DNA from: Bos javanicus
Taxonomy: Eukaryota; Chordata; Mammalia; Artiodactyla; Bovidae
Direction: 5' to 3'
Assembly: GCF_032452875.1 (NCBI RefSeq)
Contig: NC_083883.1
Span: 50,280,698-50,344,697, forward strand
DNA length: 64,000 bases
Shown here: piece by piece, positions 45,030 to 56,175 of the stretch
Position numbering within the stretch: position 1 is the first letter of the stretch
How the letters are laid out: each line of letters begins with the position of its first letter
The notes under the pieces: model-generated
What the model was told of the DNA's origin: nothing
The model's input: the letters and a program-made list of their open reading frames with translations, nothing else
Databases searched by the model: none
Program-made: the position numbers and the translations under genes

Positions 45030-45720
45030 CTGGGCAGCCACTGCGGAGGGAGGGAGCCGCAAAGTGTCGCGGCCCCCGGGGCGGGGCTTTCTGGAAAAGC
45101 GAAGGTGAGGAAAGGGGCCAGCCCCCTCCCAAAGGCTCACCCCCTGCCTCCACCTCGCTCACCCGTCCCTTCCCCGGCTCGCCTGTCCCCCAGGCTCACT
45201 CGTTTCCCCCTCTCACCCGTCCCCCAGGCTTACCTGCGCTGCGGGGCGGAGGACGGAGCTACGAGCGCGTCAGCGGGTACAGCCTCCAGGCTCCGCGCCC
45301 CAGCGGGCAGCAGCTCCCGGCCCGGCGCTCTGTCCGGCCGCTCGGTCCCTCCCCGTCCCCGCCCCCACACTTCCTGTGCGGCCCAGCGGGAGGCGGCGGC
45401 GCCCCGGCCCCGCCAGGTGGGTGGCCAGGTGGGGCGGGGCGCGCGCCCGGCGGCTCCGGCTCCGAGTGCCGGCGGTGGGAGGGGCCGGCGGGGTGCGCCC
45501 CAGGTACCTGGCCGCGCTGCCTGCGTCGCTGTCCCCACCTGGCCCGCGGGAGCCCACGTGACTCGCAGCCGAGCGGGATCGCGCCTCCGAGTCCAGTCTG
45601 GAGTCTCTTGCCGGAGGCCAGCGCCGCTCCGGGACCGCCCCCAAAGCCGCGCCCCCACGCCCACTCGCTCGTGCTGGGCTTCGCCTGCCTGGTTGCGGCC
45701 AGGGCTACGCGGCTTCCCCC
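45030..45720. promoter_or_regulatory. ARHGEF16: CpG island / ARHGEF16 promoter region
   Basis: Dense CpG (GCGCGCGCCCGGCGG, CCGCGCTGCCTGCGTCGCTG) with GC boxes such as GGGGCGGGGC near 45,430 and no TATA box seen. It lies at the 5' end of ARHGEF16 on the minus strand and is the only strong CpG island in the window. Promoter function is inferred. Confidence 0.75.
45234..45400 (-). other. ARHGEF16: ARHGEF16 noncoding exon 1 (predicted)
   Basis: On the minus strand a strong donor, GCGCAG|GTAAGC at 45234/45233, lies in the CpG island. The coding region needs an upstream 5' exon because its ATG exon begins 19 nt after an acceptor. The upper limit (transcription start) is a guess. Confidence 0.5.
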
Positions 45721-48499
45721 AGTGCGACTCTGAATTTCCGGCTGGGCTGCCCCCTCCTCCAGGAAGCCCTCCTGGAACCCGACCAGCCCTGTGGGGAAAT
45801 CTAAGGTTTGCAAGGCCTCGCCTGAAGAAATGACCCCGCCTTCTGAATTCTTTGCAGAATGGCGGCCAGAGGGCGGCCCTGGAGCGTTCAGAGCACTCCC
45901 TTGGCCTTCACGGCATTCATTGGCATCATCCCCACCTGACAGACCAGATCGCTGAAGCCTGGAAAGTCAGGTCTTGTTAGCCTGCACGAAGCTCAGTCTG
46001 GGTTCCAAGCCCTACCTTTCCAGGCCTTGTTCAGGTGGGCAGAGGCTGCAACAGTCCCTTAGATGGAGTTTCAGGAATCCGGCTTCCTGGTGCTACAGGA
46101 GGTGCGGGGGGCTGGGACAGGTGTGCCGGGACAGAGCTTGGACTGACCTGCCGGTCTGCCAGGCAGGGCCTGCACCTCCCCCACTCCATTCTACCTGCCC
46201 TGTGTCACCCACCACCCCAAAACCCCAGCTTGACACCAACCCAGGGCGGCAATAGCAGAGCCCGCTCTCAGCCTACTCAGGGACTGCCTGTGGCTTCCTC
46301 CCATCTGTGTGTGTTGGGTGAGGGCTAATGGCTGACCCCTGTGGGCAGAGTCCTTCGCCCTGCGGCCACCTGGGTGGACAGACTGCTTCCAGGCAGCTCT
46401 TGGGAAAGTTGGGCACTGCTTCCCTCCAGAGGTCATTTTGGGTACTACACCACAAGGCCCAGAAGGCAGGAGTGAGCGGTTGGGGGAGTTGTGGAGGGTC
46501 TTGGAGGATGGGGAGACCCAGGCTGGGAGGGTTCCTGACCCCTACGCGATGCTTTCCTTTAAAACCGTCTTTCAGAACCCGGCTTGGTCATTTCGTGGTT
46601 CATCCTCCCACCTGAGGCTGGCCTCTGGCTGGCTGAGTGTGTGGTTGGGGCCAGGGGACCAGGAGCAGATGGTTTGGCCTGTCTGGGCCTTTGCTGTCTC
46701 AGCTGTAAAGCAGAGATTGGATGCTGGCACATGAAATAACCTGGAGTCCAGGCCCAGGGCTGATGGCTGGAAGGAAACAGCTGAGGGTCCTGTGACGGGC
46801 GTGGGGAGAAGGACCCGGGGCTGACCGCACAGCCCTCTTCCTCCGCTCATCTGCCGGTGGGGGTGAGTCTCTGGAACTCTCCCACCCTGTGGCTGGGACC
46901 CAGGGTGTGCAGGGTCGGGTCACACCCAGGGTGTGCGGGGCCGGGGCAGTCCTTTCGGCGGCGCCCAGGCTTCCTTCCCACCCTGGGCTTCCAGGCCAGC
47001 TGTTCCCCACCCTGAGAGCTGAATGCAGCATTGATGTACCCCTATTTGAAAAATGGGTCTTTGCAGGTGTGATTGAGACAGGAGCCTACCTGATTAGGCC
47101 CCAAATCCGATAAGAAGAGGAGAGCTGGACACCCAGACAGAAGGGAGGGGTCCGGTGTGGATGGAGACGTAGATTGGAGTCATGTGTCTGTGGGTCAAGG
47201 ACGCTGAGAAGGTGGAAGAGGCGGGAAGGATCCCCCGCTAGAGACTGCCCTCACTTTGATCTCAGACATCCTGCTCAGAGCTGGGAAAGGATGTGTCTCC
47301 GTTGTTTTGTGGTCATTCATTGCGGTGGCCCAGGAAGATGACCGGCCTCTCCCATCTCGTCTCTGCCTCTGACAAGCATCCTACTTGGCTGACCTGTTTC
47401 TGTCTTCCCGCTGGCATGCAGGCTTCACGGGATAGGGGGTGGTCTGCACAGAGAGGGCAGCCTGCACCCCGTTCCTGTGTGTCGGGGTGCCTCTGTGCTT
47501 GGCCTCGGGGCACCGTTCAGCAGGCCAGGAGGAGACGGGGCAGCACGGATTAGACGGAGCTCACCCCACATGTATGGGCCTCACCAGCCTGGGGACATTT
47601 TAAGCCTTGAGAATTGAGAGGAAGAGGCCTTATGAAGGTGGCTCTTGTGTGGCCCTGGGGTCTTCTCCCTCCCCGTCCCCCATGAGAACCTTAGAGGGGA
47701 CACCATTGGCTGTCACAGGCTCAGGGCCTTAGCTCCATGCCAGTGTCCTGGGGGCGGAACCTGCACACTGATGGTCACCCATGGAAGGTAAGATGTGGGT
47801 CAGCTGCATGCCCGGCTTGCCCAGCACTCACAAAATGAGGGGTTTCCCGAACATCTGGGATCATCAACCCCATGGCTCTCAGGATTTCCTACAAAAAAGT
47901 CGACACCTGCTGCCTGACGGAGCCCCTTTCCTGTGGCTCCAGGGTATCCTGTGCTCCAAGAGGTCTTGCTCGAGTCTTCCAAACTTTTGGCTCAGTTGCA
48001 GGGCTGCAGCCCAGAGAGGCAGTGTCCTGAGGCCAGCAGTCCCCCAGGAGGCCTTTTGGTTTGACCATCATGGATGCTGAGGGCAAAAAGGGCAGTGCCT
48101 GCCCTCCCCCTACCTCCCTAGCCTCAGGGAAGGTGGGGGCTGGAGGATAGGGTATGGCAGGTCTCCTTTCTTCTCTGGGCCTGGCATCCAGCTGACCCAC
48201 CACTCACTGCAGGGTCCCTCCCCTCGGGTGCCTGGTCCAGCCCGCAGGCAGCTGGGAAAGGTCTTGTTGACCTTGGGTGATGGGGCAGCTGTGAGTGGGC
48301 CTGAAGACAGAGGCTCTTCTGTGTTGGGTGACTGGAGGCCCAGGCTGGGTGGGGTCCACAGATGGACACAGGGGTGGCGTCGGGGCCGGGCTGCTGGGCG
48401 GGGCCTGGCTGCCTCTCTGGCCCATGGGGGTGGCCTTGCTGAGCAGGAGGCTCAGTTCAGGGAGCACACAGTCACTCCGTCTTGTGGCCCAGCTAACAA

Positions 48500-48700
48500 T
48501 TGGGCAAATGGTTGTTACCTCCTATTAAATACCTACTGTGTACCAGGCTTCCTGCATCACCTTCTGGAATTCTTACAGAAACTCCCTAAGGTGTCAATGT
48601 CTCCATCTCATCCAGAGGTCAAGCGTCTGTGCTTTATTACCTGGCTAGTGAGTGACCCGGCCAAGAGGAGAGCTCAGGCTTATCTGAGTGCAAAGCCCAG
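48500..48700 (-). mobile_element. MIR-type SINE
   Basis: AAATACCTACTGTGTACCAG, GGAATTCTTACAGAAACTCC and CCTGGCTAGTGAGTGACCCG follow the MIR consensus in reverse complement. Confidence 0.7.
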
Positions 48701-48892
48701 GCCCCCTCTCATAATTAGGGACTATTTAAGGTTTCCAAAGAGGTAAGGCATTTTAAAAATGCACTTATCTGCTCCAATTGAGAATTCAAAGCATTACAGA
48801 CATTCCAGCTGTGATGATGCAGCTCCCACTGTAATCAATAGAAAACTGGGCAAAAATAAGAAGCAACTGTTGTAGTCATCAACAACAGGTAG

Positions 48893-49104
48893 CAGGGCTT
48901 AGTGGTAAAGAATCTGTCTGCCAGTGCAGGAGACACAGGAGTCACTGGTTCAATCTCTGGGTGGGGAAGATCCCCTGGAGGAGGGCATGGGAACCCACTC
49001 CAGTACTCTTTCCTGGAGAGTCCCATGGACAGAGGAGCCTGGCGTGCTACAGTCCATAGGGTTGCAAAGAGCTGGACGCAACTGAAGCGACTGAGCACAC
49101 AACA
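48893..49104 (+). mobile_element. Bov-tA/BovA-type SINE
   Basis: GTGGTAAAGAATCTGTCTGC, GATCCCCTGGAGGAGGGCAT and ACAGAGGAGCCTGGCGTGCT; 5' end slightly truncated. Confidence 0.92.
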
Positions 49105-49779
49105 TGTGGCAGAGAACAGTGGGGGTTGGGGAAGGACCCAGTGAGGTGAGCCCCACACCTGCCCAACTTTCTTCTGAGAGGCAGGACAAAGCAGAACACA
49201 GTGGCTTCACTGAGCTAGCCAAGGCAGGCAGAGACGGCGTCAGGGAGGCTGAGGGGACTGGGACTTGCAGGCAGAGCCTCAGAGGGAAGGCAGCAGTGCA
49301 GAAAAGAATCTGGAGAAGCCCCCGGGGTCAGCCTGAGTCTGGTCAAATGCTCTGCTCTGTGTGCAGAATGAGATCCTGGGAGCCGAGCAGAGAACAGCTC
49401 CCAGCATCCACACAAGCTCGGAAACACTTGATAGCCAATCACCAGGACCAAGAGGCCTCATGGACCCCAGGACATTGGCTGGAGATCAAAAAAGGCCACA
49501 TATTAGGTGAAGGTAAGCTTACACCTTAGGTGGAAGGGGCAGAGGCTGCTCTACATTTTTGAAACGAGCAAAGACCAGGCTGGCCTCCAAGTCAGTACTG
49601 CTTGTCAGCACGAAAATTTCTTAAAAGAAGGTCAACGAACTCTGAGGTCTCAACCATTTTGCATTTACCGCCTCCAGCACCCAGTGAAACATTAATAGGC
49701 ACGTGACCTATATGTGTGAGAAAAAGCAACCAATAGAAAGAGACCCAGAAACCACATAGATGATGCAACCAGCAGAGCT

Positions 49780-49970
49780 TCCCTTGTGGCTCAGCTGGTA
49801 AAAAATCTGCCTGCGATGAGTGAGATCTGGGTTCGATTCCTAGGTTGGGAAGGTCCCCTGGAGAAGGGAAACACTACGCACTCCAGTATTCTGGCCTGGA
49901 GAATTCCCTGGACAACAGTCCATGGGGTTGCAGAGAGTCAGACACCACTGAGCAACTTTCGCTTCGCTTT
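49780..49970 (+). mobile_element. Bov-tA-type SINE with internal deletion
   Basis: CTTCCCTTGTGGCTCAGCTG, GAGATCTGGGTTCGATTCCT and CACTCCAGTATTCTGGCCTG. About 25 bp (the GGACAGAGGAGCCTGG part) is missing. Confidence 0.92.
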
Positions 49971-49980
49971 GCTTCATGAA

Positions 49981-50190
49981 GGGTGGCGCTAGTGGTAAAG
50001 AACCCATGTGCCAATGCAGGATATGTAAGAAATGTGGGTTCGATGCCTAGATTGAGAAGATCCTCTGGAGAAGGAAATGGCAACTCCAGTATTCTTTCCT
50101 GGAGAATCCCATGGACAGAGGAGTCTGGTGGGCTATAGTTCATAGGGTCGCAAAGAGCTGGACATGACTGAAGTGACTTAACACACATGA
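49981..50190 (+). mobile_element. Bov-tA/BovA-type SINE
   Basis: GGCGCTAGTGGTAAAGAACC, GATCCTCTGGAGAAGGAAAT and GACAGAGGAGTCTGGTGGGC. It begins about 10 bp after the preceding SINE. Confidence 0.92.
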
Positions 50191-50194
50191 TAAC

Positions 50195-50405
50195 TATTCC
50201 AAGGATATAAGGGAAGCTTTGAACATAAAAGAGAAAGTATAATGTATAATGAATATGATCAAAAGAAAAAGAATGCTGAATCAAATGAAAATTCTAAAGA
50301 TGAAAAAGATATGTAAGATACAAACATTTAAAAACATACTGGATGGAATTAACAGATTAGACGCTACAGAAGGAAAGATCAGTGAACTTGAAGACAGGAC
50401 CACAT
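50195..50405 (+). mobile_element. L1 LINE fragment, ORF1 coiled-coil region
   Basis: Plus-strand codons at 50339-50398 read LDGINRLDATEGKISELEDR, a typical mammalian L1 ORF1p segment. The A-rich sequence upstream is consistent with the same element. Truncated at both ends and without a full ORF. Confidence 0.75.
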
Positions 50406-50516
50406 AAGTCATCCAGAGCTCCAAGGCCTGGTGGGTCATGAATCCTGGGTTTTAACTGGATCCTAGGAGAAAGAGCCAACTACCTCCCTTGGGGTTTTGG
50501 TTCCCCAGACTCTCTG

Positions 50517-50730
50517 TTGGGCTTCCCTGGTGGCTCAGATGGTAAAGAATCTGCCTGCAATGTGGGAAACCTGGGTTTGATCCCTGGTTTGGGCAGATCC
50601 CCTGGAGAAAGGAATGGTTACCCACTCCAATATTCTTGCCTAGAGAATTCCGTGGACAGAGGAGCCTGGCGGGCTATAGTTCATGGGATTGCAGAGTTGA
50701 ACATGACTGAGCGACCTTCACTTGCACTCA
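50517..50730 (+). mobile_element. Bov-tA/BovA-type SINE
   Basis: Near full-length copy: GGCTTCCCTGGTGGCTCAGA, GGGCAGATCCCCTGGAGAAA and CATGACTGAGCGACCTTCAC. Confidence 0.93.
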
Positions 50731-51992
50731 CAGCCTCTCCGTTGGGCCTCAACTGGTGCTCAGGCCTCCCTGTCTTATAACCATGGAATTCTGTCCTCTC
50801 TGTCCTGAAGCTCTGGAGCAAACCTCCCTTTCCTGAGCTGGGTGTAAGTTTTGGGGAGGATGTGGCCCGGCAGTGCTGTGCACAGCGCTCTTCCCTTCGT
50901 GAGGACCACAGCGCAGGCTGTGGCCAGCAGCCACCTCCCACCCCAGAACCCTGCTCTGATTATCTTGTTATCCTGGGCCCCTCTTGCTCGTCCATCTGTT
51001 CCCACAAAAGCCAGCCTGTGTCTAGCCATTTTACCCTGAAATAAGATACTTTTTGATTTTGGGGAAGACTTTTGTTGCCCCGAGAAATGAAGTTAATGAT
51101 TCTCAAAATAGCTTCTCTGCAAATAACCAACAGGCTCACTTGGCCCAAAATGAATCTGAAGGGGAATTCAAAAGCATCTCTTTTCCCAGAAAACAGATTT
51201 CTCATTGACACATTTTTCTCCTGTTGATTTTCACCCCCCTTGTTTCCAAAATGGAGCTTTTTTCCTCGATCTTCCCTGCCAGGAGCTGGGCTTCAGGGAG
51301 ACAGCGTTGGCTTGCCAGCCTGTTCTCTGTGCCTCTGCTCTTTCCCTCTGAGGTCCCCTGACAATAGGGCTCTTATCAGACAGGCTCCTGTCCCGGGGTA
51401 CTCCTCTCCCTTCGGGGGTGGAGGGCATAGAGAAAGGCTGCTGGGCTGAACAAAGATGGGAGCTCTGGCCCCTGACGGCAGCCTGCCTGGGGAGCTTGGG
51501 AGGGCATAACGGGGTGGGCTAGAGACTGTCACTCCATCTTGGTGAATGGCTTTTGGAAGTGTGGCCATTCATCAGTTCTGTGATTTGCATCATTTGTCCT
51601 CTGAGAATGGAAATTTATTTCTCAAGCCATCCCTGTGCTTGGAACCCCAGGGCAAAGCCCATATCTGACCACAGGATTCAGATCACAGGATGACAGTCAC
51701 ACCAGGGAAGAAATCACCTTAAAATGTTTAACTGCTTCCCCCAACCAGTGCTACCCTGGAGACACACATACTTGAAGGTGTGAAGAAAGTGAAAAGACTC
51801 AGTACCCAGATTTGGGCCCAGGGATATTGTTCCAAGGTCAACTGCAGTTTCTTCCCTCTGGTGGCTATGAGATGCTGCCATTTAGAGGAACCCAGGCCTT
51901 GCCCCCTTCTGTTACCTCTCTCAGAGCAGGTTCAGCCCCCTTCAGAGGCACTGGAGGTCTCAAGATCCATGTTGAGTGAGAGTTCTTACAGC

Positions 51993-52270
51993 AAACCACC
52001 CATCCATCATCTATCTACCCAGCTATCCATCCACCCACCCACCCATCATTCATCCATCGTTCCATCCATCCATTCATAGGGGATCCACCCACCTATCCAT
52101 CATCAATCCACCCACACATTTATTCATCCATCCATCCACACATCTTTCCATACATTTATCCAGCCATCTGTCCATCCATCCACCCATCCATCTGTCCATC
52201 TACTATCCATCCACCCATCCATCATCCATCCATCATCCATCTATCCATCCATTCACCTATTCATCATCTG
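51993..52270. repeat. (ATCC)n tetranucleotide repeat
   Basis: CATCCATCCACCCATCC-type units over about 275 bp, interrupted by TAT and CAT variants. Likely length-variable. Confidence 0.93.
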
Positions 52271-52599
52271 TTCTTCATTTCTTTGTGCAACCTGACAAAT
52301 GGGCCCCAAGAAGGAATGCCTGGGTGCACAGAAGGAGGGGTGCCCTGCGGGGCTGTGTTTGCTCCTCCTGCAGCCCTGGCCTTTGCTCTGCCTTGATCCA
52401 TCTGGCCATTGCCGGTGGGTCAGGCTAAGGCCCTGGCTGGAAGCAGTGTGTGGGGCAGACACAGCTGAAGTGGAGGGCTGGCTGGTGGGGAGGTCTACTC
52501 TCAGAGGGGGGCAGATTTGGGGCTGGCCTTATAGGATGGGCTTCTCCTCCATCAAGAGGCCCTGGTGAGAGTTCATGGGCATGGGCGCTGGGGGCAGGG

Positions 52600-52830
52600 A
52601 CATGTTGGGGTAAGAATACCTGGGGGCAGTTGCATTTGGAGGTGGGCACACCAGTAGGGTACCATGCCTAGAGGTAGGCTCACCTGGAGATGGACACACC
52701 TGAAGGCCACTGTGATCGAGAGTAGAAACACACGGAGGCTGCCACACCTGGAGCAGGGCACACCTGGGGGCCATACCTAAAGGTCACCTGTCCTGAGGTG
52801 GGCACACTTGGAGGAGGGCACAGCTGGAGA
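52600..52830. repeat. Degenerate tandem repeat (ACACCTGGAG units)
   Basis: Recurring GGGCACACCTGGAG, GGACACACCTGAAG and GGCACACTTGGAG phrases at roughly 30-bp spacing; heavily diverged. Confidence 0.7.
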
Positions 52831-53096
52831 CCAGCACTCTCACTGCAAGGCTGTCCTGGGTAGTTGGTGCCCTCTCTGAACTTGTTCTTTTCTGGAAAAC
52901 AGGAACAGCAAGGGGACCTGCCCTGGGAGTGGTGCAGGAGGATGGCACGAGGGGCTCTCCATCAGGGCTGGTGAGCCTCCCCACCAGCCACGCCCTGACT
53001 CTTGAGTCCGTTCTCACCATCCCTCCCCAGCCCTCCGAGGCCTCTGTTCTCCCTGAGTGAAGCAGGCAGGCACAGAGTCTTAGAAAAGCACACAGA

Positions 53097-53102
53097 TTTA
53101 TT
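53097..53102 (-). terminator. PRDM16 poly(A) signal AATAAA
   Basis: Minus-strand AATAAA in the context TGCAATAAATCTG, followed by GT-rich and T-containing sequence below 53,080. It is the distal canonical signal after the PRDM16 stop. Confidence 0.7.
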
Positions 53103-53640
53103 GCATATCAATCTCATGTATAAATTCATTGTAGCATCGGAAAGATTACATTTGGTATACAGTCCTAGTCTACAGCATCAACCTCAAAATCAGCTTCTCC
53201 TAGGCTTCATCTTAAAGACATTTCTCTACACACGTACATTTGTCTTTATCACGAGCATCATCAAAATGAAATCTGCAGAGTTACTCTCTGAATGATTCCT
53301 ACACTTGGTGTCTTTTCCTTTCCTTCTCCCACAGCTATTTCCATGTTAAGAACTGCGTCTTCCATGTGGGCAGTTCAGGACTCCTAGTCTGGAGGACGCA
53401 GACTCTAATCACATATTTAATAAGTGCATCTATGGGATTTTCCTTTTCGTAAAAACTTCACGAACAGACACAATAATGACTACACACGAGCCATGCAGTT
53501 TACTTAGAACGGAAGCAAATTTACAATCGGGGGACGTGGGACATACACCAGCCTCCTTCTCAATGGTTTTTTTAAAAAAAACATTATGGAGAAAAACCAG
53601 ACATTTACACTTGACTTCTTTTCAACACTATACAGCTCTA

Positions 53641-53672
53641 AAAGAAAAAAAAAAAAAAAGAAAAAAAAAAAC
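53641..53672 (-). repeat. U-rich tract in the PRDM16 3' UTR
   Basis: A-rich on the plus strand (runs of A interrupted by two G), so the transcript has a poly-U tract of about 30 nt. Confidence 0.85.
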
Positions 53673-54022
53673 CGGATCATAATGTAACGATGGCGAAGGA
53701 TGACATGGACGCACAGGTTTGGAGTGTCACCAGCGTACGCGTATGGATGCCCTCAGTCCCGTGTGGACACGGGGCTCAGCTTCCCTCATTTGGAGGAGAA
53801 CGAGGAAGAGAGGTGCGCGGAAAGGAGCCTTCAGGATAACTTTGTTCATGAGTGAATTGCACATCTGGAAACATAAGCTGCCTTTTCATTCTATCTTCTC
53901 TTACTTTTTTTTTTTCCCCCACAAGTGGTAATACGAATCCGTGACAGAAAAGAAGGAAGACATAAACACTGGAATGGCAGGAGGAGAGGGACGCTCCTTG
54001 GCATCTCGTGAGGACGTCTTAG

Positions 54023-54029
54023 TCACAGT
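54023..54029 (-). promoter_or_regulatory. Candidate miR-27 seed match (7mer-m8)
   Basis: Minus-strand ACTGTGA is complementary to miR-27 positions 2-8; the following base is C, so it is not an 8-mer. miR-27 has been reported to repress Prdm16; whether this site is used is unknown. Confidence 0.35.
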
Positions 54030-56167
54030 ATCACGCATCGCTACAGAGACATTCATGGCTTTTGACACCCGGCTGACCTCCACCGACCAGGAGCAGTTAT
54101 GTCCCCGCGTCCCCAGCCGGGAGGGGAGCGAGGTGCCCGGCTCCCCATCCATTCCCCGCCACCGCCCCAGGCAGCAGTGCAGGGTGCTCTCTGGGGGTGC
54201 TGCCCCTGCCCCTCCCAGGACAGCACGGTGAGTAAGCTCAGTAGATTTCAGTCACTTGGGCAGTAGTGGGGGGGGCGGGGGTGGGGCCCGGGGTGCCACA
54301 ATCCAGTGCTTTGAGGCTTCGGGGCTAACACAAGGGATGTGTATTCAGGCAAGTGCTTTGCGAATGTTCACTGAGGAAGCAGCCAGGACGCAGGACAAGG
54401 GCCCTCAGGGTTTCCAGGGCCAATCAGTGTCTGGGTGGACTGGCCGTACTCTTGGCATTGTATGGGAAGGCCACTAGGGCTGGGCAGTCTCTCAGGCCCA
54501 CCCCAGTCACTTATCCCCACCCCAGGGTTCCAGGTGGGATGCAGAAATGCATGCCTCTGGGTTCCAACCAGAGGCTTCTGGGTCTCCCTTATGAAGGGCT
54601 GGCTGGCCAAAGGATCAGCAGTCCTGGGGTCCTACCCGCTTGTCCTGGGAATGAAAGAGTTGGGCCCAAGGTGGGGGTTGGGGTCTGAGGGGCAGAAGAG
54701 GGAAGAGTGAGGAGACCTCCTTCCAAATTTCCACTTGGGGGTGAGTCAGCAGCCCAAAGAGGGAAGTGGACGAGGCTGGAGTGAAGGGCCCTGGCCCCAG
54801 CACGCTAGCCCAGTGGGGTTCCTAGTTTACAGCCCTGACTCTGGCCACCAGCCCACAGATGCATTGGTTGGCCAGCCAGCCACCAGCTGCATCCGTGCCA
54901 TGAAGCTGGGCTCTCGGAATTCTCCAGCCTGAGCTCCCAGACCCTCCAGGGCGTCCCCCTGGGTCTGAGCAGGTGGCTGGTGCTGGAGCCTTGGGGGCAG
55001 AGAAGACCTGGGGAGGGGCAGCTGACTGTGGTTGGGACAATGCTCAACTTTGAGGCCAGGCTTCATGGACCCACCAGACGTAGGAAATAAGTGCTCTTTT
55101 TATCTGAGGGTCCGAGGACAGAACCCTCCCCGCCACTGAATCTGCCAAATGCTCAGGCTGGAGGAGAAACTGGGCTTACTCTAATTGTTTTCAAGAGGGA
55201 CAAAAAACAGGACTTAAAATGTGCAGTCAGGGTTCTTGGGGATGGGGAAGGAAAGAAGGAAGAGTCAGAGTTTAAGAAGATCAGCTACAGAGACCCAACC
55301 GTGACTGTCACAGAGAGACCAGAGGTGAACGGAAGGGCTGGGCTGCAGGGAACAGACACTCAGGCCTCCACCTGCCCAAACATCCTGCTTTGGATAGAGA
55401 GAGTCAAATCGCAAAAAAAAGCACACACCTTATTGTTTAGCAGAAGAAATCATATAATTTGGGTTTACAGAAATGGGGAGGTGGTATCTGAGGTTGACTT
55501 TTCAAAGGGGTCCCATCTCAACCGAGGGAGAGTTGGAAGTTGCGACACACCAGGAGGGTCCACTGCGGGGGTGGGATGAAGGAAGCTTCTGAGGTGGTGC
55601 GAGCAGCCGTGTCTGTAAATCCCTGTGGGTGCGGCTGCAGGCGGCTCCTCTGCCAGCAGCTTCTCTGACCGCCCTGGGGGCCACGTTCCAGCCTGTTCCC
55701 ACGTGGAAGGCGCTCTGAGTGGTACCTTGACCGGATCCGGGAAAGGCCAAATCCTTTCGCTAGGATCTGCAGGTCTGTGCGCCCTTGGGGATCCCCATCC
55801 ACAGGTCCCCACTGTGAAGCCGAACCCCCAGTGCCCAGGCGGACGATTGTCTTGGCCTGGAGCGGCTGGACGGTTGGCCACTCCATGACCGTTTGTATTT
55901 TCACACATTTCTTAGGGCAACTTGGGCGGGTTTTTTTCCTCCTCTTCTTGGGATGCTAGTCTTCGTTTTTCTTCCAAACAATAAAAGAAATAAATAGAGC
56001 ACTTGTCTTAAATGCAACTGAAACTCAAATTTAACAAAAACACATGATTGTCTGGAAAACGGGCAGCAGGATTCGTTGGGGGGTGGGGGACGTGGGGTAT
56101 TTGGCACATTAAAAATCGCCCCACTCCCTGGTTATTGATCACACAACACACAACCTTATTACACGGT

Positions 56168-56175
56168 TTTGGTCC
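56168..56175 (-). promoter_or_regulatory. miR-133 target site (8-mer) in PRDM16 3' UTR
   Basis: Minus-strand GGACCAAA in the context GTGAAGGACCAAAACCGTG is a perfect 8-mer for miR-133. Repression of Prdm16 by miR-133 through its 3' UTR is established in muscle satellite cells and brown fat. The match here is seen directly; function is by family knowledge. Confidence 0.7.

Larger units (their letters stand above)
37299..45233 (-). other. ARHGEF16 intron 1, about 7.9 kb
   Basis: Long first intron separating the CpG-island exon from the start codon. Contains two BovA-type SINE copies, a (CA)n, a poly-T tract and MIR fragments; otherwise unique. A 458-codon minus-strand open frame at 37.2-38.6 kb overlaps the ATG exon in another frame and is GC-driven. 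Confidence 0.65.
45721..53079. other. Intergenic region between ARHGEF16 promoter and PRDM16 3' end
   Basis: Unique sequence interrupted by MIR, several Bov-tA SINEs, an L1 fragment and simple repeats. No conserved exon recognised. A MIR-like piece also lies near 46.68-46.74 kb. Confidence 0.6.

Noticed and set aside
44963..45833. Two overlapping plus-strand frames of 256 and 285 codons
   Set aside because: They lie in the CpG island where stop codons are rare; Ala/Pro/Arg/Gly-rich in all frames, with no domain.
51993..52270. Regular short repeats reminiscent of a CRISPR array
   Set aside because: It is an (ATCC)n simple repeat in a mammalian genome with no spacer structure.
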